Part shown: positions 54,670 through 64,000 of the stretch, piece after piece
Position numbering within the stretch: the stretch's first letter is position 1
How the letters are laid out: each line of letters opens with the position of its first letter
Source of the DNA: Legionella fallonii LLAP-10
GTDB lineage: Bacteria > Pseudomonadota > Gammaproteobacteria > Legionellales > Legionellaceae
Length of the DNA: 64,000 nt
Direction of reading: 5' to 3'
NCBI RefSeq assembly: GCF_000953135.1
Contig: NZ_LN614827.1
Span: forward strand, 2,261,001-2,325,000
Translations under genes and position numbers: made by a program
The notes under the pieces: generated by a model
Seen by the model: only the letters and a program-made list of their open reading frames with translations
Database searches by the model: none
Told to the model about the DNA's origin: nothing

Positions 54670-55908
54670 CTACGCATTATGGACTGAGAGAGAAGGCGGA
54701 TCGATTATCTCGTCTAAACATTGCTCCTTGTTGGCTTTATCATCAGGTATTGTTTCAGATTTAAAAAATCTCAAATGCCTAGCTTCAGCTATTTTTTGAT
54801 TCTGCTCATCAAGATTTTCATTAAGTATTTGATAAAGACCAGCAATACCATCGAGCATTAGGGCATGCAACTGATTAAAAATATTGCCTGCGTTAGGCTC
54901 TAAACTCAATTTATTGCGAACCAATTTTCGAAAATGATAATCTTCTGTATATTGGGCTCCATATTTATCTGATAAATAGTGTTCAAACTGATTTATTTTT
55001 TCCTCAGGGATATTCAATGACATAAGATGATGTTGATTTTCGTCACTCAATCCGTCGATATTAAGAATATAATCATCAAAGGCTTCTTTCAGCGCTATTT
55101 TATTCTCTTTATTGATTTTTGATTGAAAATAATTGCGAGCTAAATGTCTTATTTCCTCCAAAACCATATCTTCGGTGAAAATGACAATTAGAGGATGTCC
55201 CAAAACAGATTGGAAAAGTCTACGCTTTACATCAGAAAAACAGGAGGGTCTATCTCCAGTCAAGTCATCATACTCTTCCGCTTTTCCTTTCTCATTAATT
55301 CGCGTACCATCCCAATTATGTGCACGCCCAATCAGCGCCAGTTCATCAATAAAATGGTCTAATCGACTTTCGAGGGTATGACCATCTGTCGGTGGTATTG
55401 ATTCATCACCTGCAGCAACCCAAAATAAGGCAATTAAAGGCTGATATTCTTCAAACGTCGCCCATCTCGCACCTGTTTTAACATTACGATACACGTAAGA
55501 GGCTTCGGGATTCATCCATGGATTAGGCTTTTGCAGATATCGCCAAGCCGTGTGCCCCTTATGTTGGTAATAAGCTTTTAATGCTTGTTGGTGTTCATTT
55601 TCACTCAGTTTCAGTTTCTTAAATTCAGCAAACTCCATAGGAAGAACAATTTTTTCTTCATTATCACCCATTATGGATGCTGGATTTTTTTCATAGCGCC
55701 CTATTAATTGGGCGCGCAACTCATTGATAAGATTATTGACGCCTTTGGATTTCAGCATAGATTGATAATGTCGAATAGCACTATCCAACCGTTTTTTTTC
55801 CCCTGTAGACAGCGCAACCATAGAGGATTCTTGGTCTAGGGCTAGCTGACCTAAATCCACTTGCCCACTAATTTCCGAACGATAAAAATTATTTTGCTCC
55901 GTGAGCAC
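54670..55908 (-). CDS. Hypothetical protein, putative secreted effector
   Basis: A 412-aa soluble protein I do not recognise. The central part is well structured and looks conserved in character: LIGRAHNWDGTR, then YDDLTGDRPSCFSDVKRRL and FQSVLGHPLIVIF. The rest is helical. The C-terminus has an acidic patch (DKANKEQCLDEIIDPPSLS) like Dot/Icm secretion signals. The start is a GTG at 55906-55908 with a weak ribosome site. It follows the 70-aa gene and the giant gene on the same strand, with gaps of about 125 bases. Confidence 0.65.
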   Translation of the reverse strand: MLTEQNNFYRSEISGQVDLGQLALDQESSMVALSTGEKKRLDSAIRHYQSMLKSKGVNNLINELRAQLIGRYEKNPASIMGDNEEKIVLPMEFAEFKKLKLSENEHQQALKAYYQHKGHTAWRYLQKPNPWMNPEASYVYRNVKTGARWATFEEYQPLIALFWVAAGDESIPPTDGHTLESRLDHFIDELALIGRAHNWDGTRINEKGKAEEYDDLTGDRPSCFSDVKRRLFQSVLGHPLIVIFTEDMVLEEIRHLARNYFQSKINKENKIALKEAFDDYILNIDGLSDENQHHLMSLNIPEEKINQFEHYLSDKYGAQYTEDYHFRKLVRNKLSLEPNAGNIFNQLHALMLDGIAGLYQILNENLDEQNQKIAEARHLRFFKSETIPDDKANKEQCLDEIIDPPSLSVHNA

Positions 55909-56034
55909 TCACTCTCACTTCAGGTATATTGAGAAAAATGGCTAATAATAAAAATACTGTATTTCTATTTAACTTAAGGGCTGTCGCCACATCTTGAAGC
56001 TTTGGTAAATTAACAGATTGAGATAATGCAATAG

Positions 56035-56247
56035 CTATCCATGCTTGTTTTTTAACCATTGGTTATTAAGCTTAGGTAGTGATTTATTTAAATGAGGCAT
56101 TAAATTATCAGGTTTTGCTTTCATTAGTGAAAGCACAGTATCATCTAGGGATTCGTAGAATAATTGATTGTCATACCACATCGAACAAGGTATGAGTTTG
56201 GCTTGCTTATGTTTCATGCGCTCCGCATGTGTCTTGAATTTCGGCAT
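56035..56247 (-). CDS. Small hypothetical protein
   Basis: A 70-aa basic, hydrophilic protein (starts MPKFKTHAERMKHKQAKLIP, ends LNNQWLKNKHG) with no recognised domain. It lies between the giant gene and the 412-aa gene on the same strand. An in-frame start six codons upstream exists. Codon use looks like a real gene, but at this length it could be chance. Confidence 0.45.
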   Translation of the reverse strand: MPKFKTHAERMKHKQAKLIPCSMWYDNQLFYESLDDTVLSLMKAKPDNLMPHLNKSLPKLNNQWLKNKHG

Positions 56248-56304
56248 ATTTTCTCGCAAAAACAATCCATTATGGCCTACATTTTATCACATACGCTGAT
56301 AGTT

Positions 56305-56346
56305 TGAAACTACCGACCAAACTACAAGTTGGTCGGTAGGGTTTCT
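56305..56346 (-). terminator. Terminator after the giant gene
   Basis: CTACCGACCAA and TTGGTCGGTAG form a perfect 11 bp stem around an 8-base loop, extended by GAAA/TTTC, 30-70 bases beyond the stop codon. A short T-rich stretch follows on the minus strand. Confidence 0.7.
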
Positions 56347-56374
56347 GACCTTTAGACACCTTGGACATCAGAGA

Positions 56375-59300
56375 TTAATGCCTAATGGTTTGTGATCTCT
56401 CAAGTTCAGCGGACTCATCGTCTTCGTGCATGTCCTTGATTCGAGCTTTAAATTTTAGCGTAGAATCTTTAGTATCTATCTGCTGAACCTTTGTGCTTTC
56501 TCGTGCTGCTACGAGCTCATCTATCACTATTTCATCCTTATTATCGACAGTAGCGTCAATACCATCAACCTCTTGTTCTGAAACGGCTACTGTGAACTCT
56601 GAGACGACTTCTTTTTTAGGTCCTACTTCTAGCACTACCGCTTGACGTTGTTGTTCTTCCAGAGCTTGTTCACTTATTAATCCTTTTACTCTAGACTCTC
56701 TTGGCTGTACTTCCGCAGCTTCTTTCTTAACGATCCTTTCCGCCTCAATAATAGAAGCCTCGGCATGAAGTTCAATTGGTTGTTCAAGCCCATGCAATTG
56801 TTCGCGTTGTACATCCATATCACGCTTCACATCGTAGAACTCTGGCGGCATAAAGGCCAATGTTGTAGAAGCTGAAACCTCATTTTCAATTATTGTAGGT
56901 AGATCGAAATGCTCATCAAAGAAAGCAGTCTCTTCACCCTCCAGCTCTTGAACAGTAACATGGTGCTCCTTGGTGAAAATGCCAAAGAATTTTTTAATGC
57001 CATCTATCAATTTATTAATTGCAGACAACTCTCCTTTTAATTCTTTAACCTTTTCAGCATTTGCAGCCAGCTTTTCTTTAAGAACAGCATATCGTTCATC
57101 AATAGCCTCCATTGCCGCTTTTCTTTGTGCTTTCAGTTTAGCGATTTGATCGTCAATCTCTAAAACTTGCGTATCCATCTCGACTACTATTTCATGGCTG
57201 GTCATAAACATCCTGCGTTTTTGACCGTCTAATGGTTCAAACTCTATAGGACGATTGGCCATCGGTTTATAATGTCCCAAAAGTTCAACCAGGGCTTTTT
57301 GTCCTGATAACCGCTCAGCGACGTCATTAATCATAACATCCATTTCTGATTGGGTTGTTGACATATTTTGATTCGCTAATGCTTGTTTAACAGCAATAGC
57401 TATTTCTTCCCTAGAGATAGGATGAGTTTTAAAGTCTAATAATCTGATTGGTAATGCATAATCATTTTTAGGAAGTTTGGCCGTAGTAAGGTCGAGAACA
57501 CGCTTATAAAACTCTGCTTGTTCCTCGCTTGCATTTTCCGCTACATCAAGAAAATCTCTTAAGACAAAGTGGCGGATGTCTTCTTTCATTGCCGCAATAT
57601 TCTTTTCTTTATTGACTCCAGCAATTGGTGAATAACACAATCTATTCTTTATTCGACTTACAAAATAATCAGCATCATTGTAACCATTTTTCTCGGCAAA
57701 GACCTTAGCAATCCCCAATATTTTCTCCTGAAGCTGCTCAGCGGAAAGTTTTGGCTGAGCACTCCTGGCTTTAACAATCTCTTTTTTCAAATCCGCAATA
57801 AAGGCATTGGATGCTTTATTCCTATCCGCCTCATTTTTCGCCTCATCATCTATGGTTTCACAATAAATGTCATAAAACAGGTTCGTGAAGACCGACTCAA
57901 ATTTTTCTCCCCATACTTCAACGTTATCATTTAGTTTTGTTTGCTGTGGTCCTTTCTTCTTCTTTCCACCACCGCTCACCGCAATACGAGATGGCTCTTG
58001 GCTCGCAGCAAATAAAGCATCCATCAGTACAGTATTGTAAGATTCATAATTCATAGAGTCGGCAAGTCTTTTTTCCGCAATGGTATAAACTCTATTAATC
58101 TCAGCCTCTAGTTTTTGCTCCAACTCTTCGGCAGACATTGCCTTAGTTTTGTTTGCTTTATAAAGTTTGTTGACACAATGAGCAGCAGCCTCGTCTACTC
58201 CACCAAACCATTGCCCATCGAGTTGGAAACCAAATTCTTTAGCACCTTCAAGTTTAGTTCGGGAAAAGTACTGTACATAGTTCAACGCATTGGCTCCATA
58301 ATTATTCCAATCTTTATAATCTAGAAAAAAATGCATCGCTTTTGGGAAACGATCGGTTACTTTTGTCGAGCCATCAGTAATAATTTGTTTTCTTTTGTTT
58401 TCTAACGCTTGAATTTTTTCTGCATAATCTTCAAGCGTATATCCCTTCAAACCTAACGTCTTTTTTAGCGATTCTTTTTGCGAATCATCTGCTTTAAGTT
58501 GTTTTAATTGCTCACCTCTAGGTTTCTTCGATAGATCCCCTCTAATCTCTTTTACTTCTTCTAAGAGAGCTTTTCTTTCTTCCATAGCACTATCATGCTC
58601 TCTCTTAATTTGCTCTGCAATTACCTTAATTTTTGGGCGTTCCTCTGCAGCAAAACGTTTATTTAATTTGGAAGAAATGAATACCTCAGCCTGAGACTCA
58701 CCTTCCCCTAGTGAAATAGTTACTCCATTTCGTTCATGTTTTTTGCCTTTCTTATCAGTAAATTTTAATTCTTTAGTTTGCGCAATTTGCATGTGAAGAT
58801 TTTCTTGAGCTTTTCCAGTAAAACCCCATTTTGCTAAATGGAAAACTGAATCCTTCTCGGAAAGATTTTGCGTCTCTTTAAAGGTAATATCCAATGACGG
58901 TTTAAGTTGTTCTGGGGTCACAATTCCTGCAAAAGAATCAGCTAATTTTGCAACAGTATCCCCTGTCACCGCATGCCGATAAGCTGCAAAATTCAATTTT
59001 TTCACCAAAGGATCTTTTAAAGAAGCAATTTCTGGTCCAGCTAAAGGAACAAGAACTTTCACTTTAGAAACATTATTTATTTCTGTAGATCTTATATCAT
59101 ATAAGCTCCAGCCATCCACGGGTGATTTCTTAAATTGATTGGCCTCATCTTGGTTCATTAAAATAACTTTTGGATCTCCTACTTCTCGTGCCACGAAATA
59201 ACGAACAGGAGGTATAGGATCTTTATAGGTTGAGCTACAGCGAATAGGATCTGCCTCATTAAACAAATTCTGCATATGGGCTGTTTCGCTCGCCAAAACT

Positions 59301-62300
59301 AACTTACTTATTTTTTCTGGCGCAGATAAATAATCTATAGAAATAGCTTCAAAAGGTACGTCATGTTTTGTGAGGACACTGTCAACAACAACCTCTTCAT
59401 TATTGACCTCAGAAAATGAATGAGTTTGGGTTTGACTTTGACTTTGGCTTTGGCTTTGTGATTGACTCTGAGATTGATTTTCAGTTTCAGAGTGGCCTTC
59501 AGATAAGGCATTACCGCTGGCAGAAGGAATAACAAATTTATCGCTCAACTGAGCTTCACGTCTTTGGATAATCCTCTCTTTCATTGCATCGTAAGCATTT
59601 AGATCGTCACGTTGCAACACAGGGTGTCCCAAATCTTTTCTTGCTTGATTAACAGCAGTATAAATAGATGCCATTCTCTCGTCGAATGATTTTCTTAAGC
59701 CCTCGACAAATTTTTCTTTTGTCACCTCACCATAGGTGCCACCATATTTAGCCTTCAAATCAGATAAGCTGCCAGAAATAAAAGGTGAAATCTTATTGAG
59801 CTCGCTGATACAATCACTAAATGTTTTGATTTGCGATTCACTCCAGTCCCCAGACTCCATCAACTTGGTTATCTCTGCCTGTTGCTGTAAAATGGCGTTT
59901 TTGACTACGCCATCCAGCTCCATCGTTAATACAGAAACATTATTTGAATCACTTTTGAGTTCTTTTTGTCTTAACCAAAATGCAATATCGTTTCCTGTGA
60001 GCCCTTTGGGTCTATCGCTATTCTTAAGGTTCAGATCGATAAGGATTTGCTTTTCCAAAACATCAGGCACAGCTACAGAGAATGATTGACCAGCTGTCTT
60101 ATCAACAATTTTTCTCATTCTCATAATGGCTTGTTTGTAGTCATTGTTAGTGACGGTAAAGTTTAAGGTCAAAACAGCATGGGCTCCATCCATTTGTTTA
60201 ATGTCCGCACCTCTTGAGTGGCTTTGATCATAGTAAGTAAAATAACTTCCATGTCGATCGGACTCAGCCACCATTTCTGGGGTTAAATCAACGATGGTTT
60301 CTTTATTATGCTCATCTACGGTAAGAACCTTTTTCATATTGGTCACATCATCGTAGAAAATAACACCTTTTAGTCCTTTTAGTGGCTCCTCTTTCTGCCT
60401 TAGTTGAATTGCAATTTCTTTTGCCACACCACGATTACCGATCTTACATAATCCACCCACATCAATCATTGTTCTTGTATTGTCTGAAAACGATTTGGCT
60501 AATTGTGTTATCAAAGCAGCTGTATAGCCTTCGTCTGCTTCTGTAAAACTTGCCGTATCCAGTGAGGTGGTTCCTTGACAATTTTGTCGTCCCATAATAC
60601 CTAAGGTCATGTTTCCATCGGCAGCAGGGTCAAGCATGTTTTCTTTAAAGTGAGATGAGGTGTCACCAGCAGTTCCTGAAAATCCAATTACAGCATCTTC
60701 AGTCGTTCCTTGCTCATAGCGATTACTGTTTGCTTTTCCAGAGTCAAACTTGATCTGCTCTTGAATAATGGTACGCGCTAACATCCGTCTAAATGCAGGG
60801 CCCTTATCGAGAGTAGCAAAGTACTTTTCTCTTTCTGCATTTCTGAAAATAGGATCTTCTATTTCTGCTAACTTTTTAATTTCATTAAAAATAGCAAGAA
60901 ACTCAGGTTCAATATGTTTGCCTGTAGGATCCAAGAAGGGCTTTTCACCAACCCCACTTCGGATGGAGTCAATTAAAAATTCTAAATGAGGGATTTCATT
61001 TATTTCTGTTCTAGGATCAAGATAATACAAAAAGGTTGTGATTGCTGTAACCTCTGGATTATCAAACCTTGACCCCTGTGGCTTCGGTGTGTTTGCTGCA
61101 GAATAAGGAATGGTAATTAATAATGGCTTGGTAGATTTGGTTTCCTTTCCTGTCTTAAGCGCATCATAATCGTACAACTTTGAACCATCGCTAGCATTTT
61201 GAAACCATACTCCAAAGTCAGTACCAGGTTCTTTTTCAGTAAATACACTGAGCATCACTGGATCAGTAAGAATAGCTCGCATTAAATATATTTTTGTACT
61301 GTTAGAAGGGGTAACTGTTTTGGGCTCTTCCACCTCTAAAGACGTCACATAATTCAAAAGGCTATGCTCGGCATCGTCAGCAATATTAAATTTAGCAAGT
61401 AATACCTCTGCCAACTTAGCAGGAGTCCTGTCTTCTGCTCCTCGTATTATTTGAGTAATCACTTCTAATGGGTAAATTTCATCCGGATTAATAGCGACTT
61501 TTTCACCAGAGGTGTAGTTTACGTCCGTTGTCGCACTATCTTGGGTGGCATCTAATTCATCAAATATTGAAACGGTTGTTAAGGAACGAATCTCATTGAG
61601 TATTGAAATACATTCTATGAGTTCTTTACGTTGTAAAGTTTCTTTAGGGTTGAGTCTAAGCAACATATCTAAGAAAATCTTTGATTGACATTCCATAGAG
61701 TTGCGAACGCTAGGTGCTTGCACAAGTACTTCTCGATTCTCTCTAATATCCTTATATAAGGAGAGTCTTTTCTTCAAGTCTTCCTTAGCATTTTGAAACG
61801 ATTTTAATCGGGGGCTGTCCAAACCCATTTCAGGTTCAGGGTCGGCCTCAATTCGATAACGTTGGAAGTCATCTTTTACAGCACGTCCAGCGAGTAAATT
61901 ACTTAATGTTGAAGACATGTCTGCTGTATTGGTTTCAAGTGCTGATTTTGGCACTATAAAGCGAACCAGTTTTTCTCCCGTCTTATATAAAGCAACCAAC
62001 GGTAATAAAGTGGTCTTACCAAATCCCATCCGTGCTTGAGCTGAATCGATTTTATCGGGATTAGTTTCATCATCCAGGAGTAGCCCACGGAATATATTCA
62101 CTTGACGAGTATTACAACGATGACCAAACTCAGATTCAAAAAGTAGAAAGGCTCTTTGCATTTTTCGTTCTTGTTCCACTATTTGGGGATCAGTTACAGT
62201 TGTATCTAACGCAATTTCAGAGTCAAGTAATCGGTCTAATTGGTAGTTTCTTTTAATATGCAGCATTGAAACTGCTTTGGCATCTTGTTTTAGTTTGAAT

Positions 62301-64000
62301 GTACTTTGTACATCATTTAGGTGATCCAACTCAGTTTTATAATATAACAATCGAGTCATACCATTATTCAATACAATCTCAACTTGCTTACGATCGGTTC
62401 CTTCGGGGAATTTAGAAAGAATTCTACCGTAATCATTTAAGAGATAAGCGGCATTGAGCTCTGCAAAAGTAATTCGTGGAGATGAGTTGCCTAAAATGGA
62501 TTCTATCTTATCTTTAGCCTCCAAATACTCCATATTGCATTTAGCCTGTGCTTCAGTGACTTTTTCAATTAATTCATCCCTGGCTCTATCTTTTATGGAA
62601 TAGGTTCCACCACTAACGGCAGTTTGGTATAAAAATGTTTCGAGTCTATCAGAAATAGCACGCATCTCACTTCGTGCAAAACCTTTTTCAGTGAGATAAC
62701 TTTGAATTTTCGCAGAAGAATAAAACTCACTGGGATGGCGTGCTAGTTGATATTTATCTGCCCCTACAGCCCGCAGCCATCCATCTTTCTTCATTAACTC
62801 AAATAATTCCGCAACATTTTGTTTACTTAACCCTCCAATTCCAGCATGTCCTGGAGTGACACTAAACAATTTTTCCAGAGTTTTAGTATTAAATAATCCA
62901 TAGTTCTCGTAATAATAGCCATCTTCTTGAGCTTGGACAGAATCTTGAAATTGAGCTAATCCCTCTCCTTTTAGCCTTTGTTCAAGATCCAATTGAGCGG
63001 CATCAACGAGTGACTGAGGATCGCTATGCAAGTTAAATTGAACTAAAGAACGAGCCCCCATTGACTCAATAGGCATATCTGTTGTTTTTGTATTGATGCT
63101 TATCGCTTTTTTCTCACCGGTTAAAACAGGGGTCACGGGTTTTGTAAAGAAGTTTTGTAATGTATCTCCCTTGTTTGCAGATAATTGTTGCAATTCCTCT
63201 GTTGCAAACTCAGATTGTATCGCTCTCCACAGTTCGGAAAACTGAGCTAAAGGAAGTTCTTCAGATAGCCCTTTTAGATCTTTCACTTCATCATGAAATT
63301 CTGTTAATAGCTCGCTATAGGCTTCTCTATCCCATGTGTCAAGTTTACCTGTGGCACATACTCCTCTTTCTAATATATGATGTTGGAGTTCTGTACCAAT
63401 CAGCATAATTAGGGCTAATCGATCCTCTTTTGTTAATTTTCCTTCTTCCTTCAAGTCTGTAAATTTCTGCTTAAGGTTTTTTAATTGCTCTAATTCACTA
63501 GACTTTAAGGGAGTTCTAGGAACATTGGCTCCCAACAATTGGGTTAAAATTGAAGTTTTACCCTCTATTGATCCAATATGAAGTATACTTTGGAAGTTTT
63601 TGGCTTTTAATACGCTTCCTTTATCATTATAAGATCGAAGGTAATCTGCTGTAGCATAAGCTTGATTAAGCGCTTCCTTGCCCTGTAAATAAGATTGTTT
63701 CGCTGTATCATAATTAGTCGCTAATGTATCTCTATCTTTTTCACCCTCTTTAAATTCCTTATAGGCTTTGTGCATTGCCTTTTCTAACTCTACCAGCTCT
63801 GTTTCTAGGGTTATAATTTTTGGTGATTTAGCAATAAAAATAAAATATTCAGGGCTAGTAATTTCTCTAATTTTAGCCTCACACTCCTTAATCTTTAGAG
63901 CAATTTGTTCTTTAGCCTGTTTACTGAGTAAACCAGAACCTTCGAGTAATTTAATTCTAGATTCCGCTTCACGTATATCCTTCTCAATTTTTCCTCTAGC
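56375..64000 (-). CDS. Giant P-loop / coiled-coil protein (partial at the N-terminus)
   Basis: The frame is open to the window edge, so at least 2,541 residues are present and the start lies outside. Four motifs resemble a superfamily-2 ATPase of the DUF3638 kind: ARMGFGKTTLLPLVAL (a degenerate Walker A, near 62020), SIFDELDATQDS (a Walker B-like DExD variant, near 61560), VIGFSGTAGD (near 60675) and QAIMRMRKI (like helicase motif VI, near 60120). DUF3638 proteins are large and mostly eukaryotic. Before this come long helices; after it come a Ser-Gln run near 59440, more coiled coils and an acidic C-terminus (MHEDDESAELERSQTIRH) like a Dot/Icm signal. No signal peptide can be judged. Enzymatic activity is unproven. 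Confidence 0.7.
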   Translation of the reverse strand, partial: ARGKIEKDIREAESRIKLLEGSGLLSKQAKEQIALKIKECEAKIREITSPEYFIFIAKSPKIITLETELVELEKAMHKAYKEFKEGEKDRDTLATNYDTAKQSYLQGKEALNQAYATADYLRSYNDKGSVLKAKNFQSILHIGSIEGKTSILTQLLGANVPRTPLKSSELEQLKNLKQKFTDLKEEGKLTKEDRLALIMLIGTELQHHILERGVCATGKLDTWDREAYSELLTEFHDEVKDLKGLSEELPLAQFSELWRAIQSEFATEELQQLSANKGDTLQNFFTKPVTPVLTGEKKAISINTKTTDMPIESMGARSLVQFNLHSDPQSLVDAAQLDLEQRLKGEGLAQFQDSVQAQEDGYYYENYGLFNTKTLEKLFSVTPGHAGIGGLSKQNVAELFELMKKDGWLRAVGADKYQLARHPSEFYSSAKIQSYLTEKGFARSEMRAISDRLETFLYQTAVSGGTYSIKDRARDELIEKVTEAQAKCNMEYLEAKDKIESILGNSSPRITFAELNAAYLLNDYGRILSKFPEGTDRKQVEIVLNNGMTRLLYYKTELDHLNDVQSTFKLKQDAKAVSMLHIKRNYQLDRLLDSEIALDTTVTDPQIVEQERKMQRAFLLFESEFGHRCNTRQVNIFRGLLLDDETNPDKIDSAQARMGFGKTTLLPLVALYKTGEKLVRFIVPKSALETNTADMSSTLSNLLAGRAVKDDFQRYRIEADPEPEMGLDSPRLKSFQNAKEDLKKRLSLYKDIRENREVLVQAPSVRNSMECQSKIFLDMLLRLNPKETLQRKELIECISILNEIRSLTTVSIFDELDATQDSATTDVNYTSGEKVAINPDEIYPLEVITQIIRGAEDRTPAKLAEVLLAKFNIADDAEHSLLNYVTSLEVEEPKTVTPSNSTKIYLMRAILTDPVMLSVFTEKEPGTDFGVWFQNASDGSKLYDYDALKTGKETKSTKPLLITIPYSAANTPKPQGSRFDNPEVTAITTFLYYLDPRTEINEIPHLEFLIDSIRSGVGEKPFLDPTGKHIEPEFLAIFNEIKKLAEIEDPIFRNAEREKYFATLDKGPAFRRMLARTIIQEQIKFDSGKANSNRYEQGTTEDAVIGFSGTAGDTSSHFKENMLDPAADGNMTLGIMGRQNCQGTTSLDTASFTEADEGYTAALITQLAKSFSDNTRTMIDVGGLCKIGNRGVAKEIAIQLRQKEEPLKGLKGVIFYDDVTNMKKVLTVDEHNKETIVDLTPEMVAESDRHGSYFTYYDQSHSRGADIKQMDGAHAVLTLNFTVTNNDYKQAIMRMRKIVDKTAGQSFSVAVPDVLEKQILIDLNLKNSDRPKGLTGNDIAFWLRQKELKSDSNNVSVLTMELDGVVKNAILQQQAEITKLMESGDWSESQIKTFSDCISELNKISPFISGSLSDLKAKYGGTYGEVTKEKFVEGLRKSFDERMASIYTAVNQARKDLGHPVLQRDDLNAYDAMKERIIQRREAQLSDKFVIPSASGNALSEGHSETENQSQSQSQSQSQSQSQTQTHSFSEVNNEEVVVDSVLTKHDVPFEAISIDYLSAPEKISKLVLASETAHMQNLFNEADPIRCSSTYKDPIPPVRYFVAREVGDPKVILMNQDEANQFKKSPVDGWSLYDIRSTEINNVSKVKVLVPLAGPEIASLKDPLVKKLNFAAYRHAVTGDTVAKLADSFAGIVTPEQLKPSLDITFKETQNLSEKDSVFHLAKWGFTGKAQENLHMQIAQTKELKFTDKKGKKHERNGVTISLGEGESQAEVFISSKLNKRFAAEERPKIKVIAEQIKREHDSAMEERKALLEEVKEIRGDLSKKPRGEQLKQLKADDSQKESLKKTLGLKGYTLEDYAEKIQALENKRKQIITDGSTKVTDRFPKAMHFFLDYKDWNNYGANALNYVQYFSRTKLEGAKEFGFQLDGQWFGGVDEAAAHCVNKLYKANKTKAMSAEELEQKLEAEINRVYTIAEKRLADSMNYESYNTVLMDALFAASQEPSRIAVSGGGKKKKGPQQTKLNDNVEVWGEKFESVFTNLFYDIYCETIDDEAKNEADRNKASNAFIADLKKEIVKARSAQPKLSAEQLQEKILGIAKVFAEKNGYNDADYFVSRIKNRLCYSPIAGVNKEKNIAAMKEDIRHFVLRDFLDVAENASEEQAEFYKRVLDLTTAKLPKNDYALPIRLLDFKTHPISREEIAIAVKQALANQNMSTTQSEMDVMINDVAERLSGQKALVELLGHYKPMANRPIEFEPLDGQKRRMFMTSHEIVVEMDTQVLEIDDQIAKLKAQRKAAMEAIDERYAVLKEKLAANAEKVKELKGELSAINKLIDGIKKFFGIFTKEHHVTVQELEGEETAFFDEHFDLPTIIENEVSASTTLAFMPPEFYDVKRDMDVQREQLHGLEQPIELHAEASIIEAERIVKKEAAEVQPRESRVKGLISEQALEEQQRQAVVLEVGPKKEVVSEFTVAVSEQEVDGIDATVDNKDEIVIDELVAARESTKVQQIDTKDSTLKFKARIKDMHEDDESAELERSQTIRH
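59412..59475 (-). repeat. Ser-Gln microsatellite in the giant gene
   Basis: A near-perfect 6-base repeat (CTTTGA/CTTTGG on the plus strand) encodes about seven Ser-Gln pairs followed by Thr-Gln pairs, making a flexible linker between the ATPase-like half and the C-terminal half. Copy number is likely to vary between strains without shifting the frame. Confidence 0.85.

Overview
This is an AT-rich stretch of a gammaproteobacterial chromosome. The organism is most probably a Legionella or a close relative in the Legionellales. The evidence is the hupB-lon-clpX-clpP-tig block, a separate lspL-lspM type II secretion pair, and a long run of large proteins without bacterial housekeeping character. 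Several of those proteins have host-directed folds and acidic C-termini like Dot/Icm (type IVB) substrates. The species cannot be named from the sequence alone.

Layout. 1-9.4 kb: protein quality control on the minus strand (ppiD, cut by the window edge; tRNA-Asp, tRNA-Val, hupB, lon, clpX, clpP, tig), then tRNA-Leu, -His, -Arg and -Pro. 9.6-12.3 kb: a lone tyrosine recombinase and a DUF2254 membrane protein. 12.5-25.6 kb: core genes (ABC-F ATPase, rnc, a DUF4845 gene, lepB, lepA, mltB, lspL-lspM, a SPOR lipoprotein, dgt, an aldo/keto reductase). 25.8 kb: a 75-residue protein resembling a eukaryotic eIF4E-binding protein. 26.3-27.1 kb: two identical tRNA-Glu genes, tRNA-Ala and a Gln-rich secreted protein.

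27.4-45.4 kb is one uninterrupted run of 24 genes, almost all overlapping or separated by a few bases. It encodes a flagellar-type export gate (FliOPQR, FlhAB), ATPase complex (FliHIJ), MS ring (FliF), rod, P and L rings and hook. It has no filament, cap, hook-filament junction, stator or flagellar regulator gene. The slots for FliG, FliM, FliK and FlgD hold reduced or unrecognisable proteins. I read it as a motorless, filamentless flagellar-type secretion apparatus.

45.7-64 kb looks like an effector island: a 276-aa protein, a YopJ-family acetyltransferase-like protein with a His/Asp/Cys triad, a GNAT plus caspase/CHAT-like plus tandem-repeat plus membrane-hairpin protein, an unrecognised 412-aa protein, a 70-aa protein, and a giant (over 2,540 aa) P-loop coiled-coil protein that runs off the right edge. 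Ordinary genes (tRNA-Gly, an alcohol dehydrogenase, an NRDE/TANGO2-family gene) lie between them. A duplicated scrap of fliP and several inverted-repeat elements mark past rearrangement at the junction between the flagellar locus and this island.
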